A DNA stretch of 64,000 nucleotides from Chloroflexota bacterium (GTDB lineage: Bacteria > Chloroflexota > Limnocylindria > Limnocylindrales > CSP1-4), in the NCBI GenBank assembly GCA_015478725.1, contig JADMIG010000002.1, forward strand, positions 121,254-185,253, in the 5' to 3' direction. Made by a program: the position numbers and the translations under genes. This document shows, piece by piece, positions 62,901 to 64,000 of this stretch (position 1 is its first letter; each line of letters opens with the position of its first letter). The notes below the pieces were generated by a model. The model saw only the letters and a program-made list of their open reading frames with translations. It was not told the origin of the DNA and did not search any database.

Positions 62901-64000
62901 CCCGGCTCTCCCCTGAGGAGCGGCTGGCCCGCCACGGCCCCACGACCGGTGACGCGATCCGCCTCGCGGATACGGACCTCTGGGTCCGCGTGGGCGAAGA
63001 TCGTCAGGCCCCGGGCGACGAGCCGATCTGGGGCTACGCGAAGAATGTTCGGGCGCGGATGACCCAGGCTGGATCGGCCCCGGCGGGGCCGATCGTCGGT
63101 TCTCCGGACGATCATGGTCGAGCCCGTCCCTCAGAGCTCGACGCCGTCATCGCCGGCGCCGTCGTCCTCGATCCGATGCTCGGCGTCGTCAAGGCGGACA
63201 TCGGCATCAAGGACGGCCGGATCGCCGGTGTCGGCCGGGCCGGCAACCCCGATATCGCGGACGGCATCGAGCTCCTCATCGGTCCCCATACCGTCCCGAT
63301 CATGGCCTACGGCCTCATCGCGACCCCGGGCGCGATCGACAGCCACGTCCACACGATCTCCCCGCAGCTCCTGCCGGCCGCGCTGTCCGGCGGCGTCACG
63401 ACCGTCATCACCGCCGGCTTCGAGGAGCCGCCGTGGGCGATGGAGCGGACGCTCGAAGCGTTCGAAGGCTGGCCGCTCAACGTCGGGCTGCAGGCCGGCG
63501 CCCGGTCCGAAGGCCCGGCAGCGGACGGCAGTCTCGATGCGCTCCTCGCCGCGGGCGCGGTCGGCTTCAAGATCCACGAGGATTACGGCGCCTACCCGGA
63601 GCTCATCGACCGCTGCCTCGCCTACGCGGACGTGCACGACGTCTCGGTCGCGCTCCACACGGACGGCCTGCACGAGTCGGCCGAGCTCGAGGATACGGTC
63701 GCGGCGATCGCCGGCCGCACGGTCCACGCGTATCACGTCGAGGGGGCGGGAGGCGGGCACGTGCCGGACCTGCTCGGCCTCGTCCGCGAGCCGAACATCA
63801 TCTGTTCGTCGACGACCCCGACCCTCCCGTTCGGCGTCGCCGCGGCGGCGGAGCACCTCGGGATGATCCTCCTCAACCACGGTGGGTCGTGGGGCGTGCC
63901 GGAGGACGTCGCGCTCGTCCGGGAACGGATCCATCCGGCCTCCATGGCAGCCGAAGGGCCGCTCCACGAGCTCGGAGCGATCGCGATCGTCAACTCGGAC
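62897..64000 (+). CDS. ureC: Urease alpha-subunit-like amidohydrolase, partial and divergent
   Basis: The first 368 codons of a UreC-like protein; it runs off the window end. Conserved: HGPTTGDAIRLADTDLWVRV near residues 13-32, the nickel-ligand IDSHVHTISPQ near 147-157, the carbamylated-lysine site VGFKIHEDYGAYP near 222-234, VALHTDGLHE near 251-260 and VEGAGGGHVPDL near 276-287. Not conserved: the flap, usually MVCHHL, is LLNHGG, so the flap cysteine is Asn, and the GTGPADGTNATT-type loop is missing. It therefore keeps the metal ligands seen so far but has an altered lid and pocket. It could be a divergent urease or act on another amide. Confidence 0.85.
   Translation, partial: MTRLSPEERLARHGPTTGDAIRLADTDLWVRVGEDRQAPGDEPIWGYAKNVRARMTQAGSAPAGPIVGSPDDHGRARPSELDAVIAGAVVLDPMLGVVKADIGIKDGRIAGVGRAGNPDIADGIELLIGPHTVPIMAYGLIATPGAIDSHVHTISPQLLPAALSGGVTTVITAGFEEPPWAMERTLEAFEGWPLNVGLQAGARSEGPAADGSLDALLAAGAVGFKIHEDYGAYPELIDRCLAYADVHDVSVALHTDGLHESAELEDTVAAIAGRTVHAYHVEGAGGGHVPDLLGLVREPNIICSSTTPTLPFGVAAAAEHLGMILLNHGGSWGVPEDVALVRERIHPASMAAEGPLHELGAIAIVNSD

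Overview
This window is very GC-rich bacterial chromosomal DNA. Genes are tightly packed, often overlap by 4 bases (ATGA or GTGA), and use many GTG starts. The gene content (a 14-subunit-type complex I operon with an unusual input module, a dnaA-centred origin, inositol-lipid and mannosyl-transfer genes, VanW and DUF2723 proteins, no outer-membrane genes) suggests a free-living Chloroflexota lineage such as Limnocylindria. That placement is inferred from gene content; no 16S gene is present.

Layout. 1-3.0 kb: partial folK, a conserved unknown protein and a MidA-type methyltransferase. 3.3-9.3 kb: a stress region. A minus-strand operon (hemerythrin, DUF2249, AhpD-like, DUF488, DinB) faces a plus-strand operon (SufR-like regulator, MIP18-family protein, NnrS-like membrane protein). 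The hemerythrin/DUF2249/regulator divergon has been duplicated, and each copy has decayed in a complementary way. 9.8-24.6 kb: a nuo operon. The membrane and connecting subunits A, B, C, D, H, J, K, L, M and N look normal. The NADH-input part is replaced by a NuoI-NuoE fusion, a divergent NuoF and an 898-residue protein joining a NuoG-like 2Fe-2S domain to a GltD-like flavoprotein and ferredoxin domains. 24.7-28.0 kb: a one-cysteine TlpA-like protein, a sortase-like protein with serine in place of the catalytic cysteine, an MFS exporter and a broken SnoaL-like gene. 28.3-30.2 kb: an ISKra4-type insertion sequence.

30.2-46.0 kb: envelope glycolipid and mannosylation genes. An ArsR regulator leads phosphatidylinositol(-phosphate) synthase, inositol-1-phosphate synthase, two LpxL/PatA-type acyltransferases, a PHP phosphoesterase and a PimA-like glycosyltransferase. 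Together these resemble a phosphatidylinositol-mannoside pathway. They are followed by a roughly 1760-residue double GT-C protein with a beta-propeller-like insert, two more multi-pass GT-C-like proteins and a Dpm1-like GT2.

46.0-57.1 kb: the replication origin. dciA, recF, dnaN and dnaA lie on the minus strand, oriC lies in the dnaN-dnaA spacer, and rpmH, rnpA, yidD, yidC and jag run away on the plus strand. 57.2-64 kb: a VanW protein, a cupredoxin-like lipoprotein with two compensating frameshifts, NAD-malic enzyme, tmRNA, a urease gamma-beta fusion and the start of a divergent urease alpha subunit, cut by the window edge.

Across the window, several first genes of transcription units have a -10 hexamer 6-12 bases before the start codon and little or no Shine-Dalgarno sequence. 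This suggests that leaderless mRNAs are common here.
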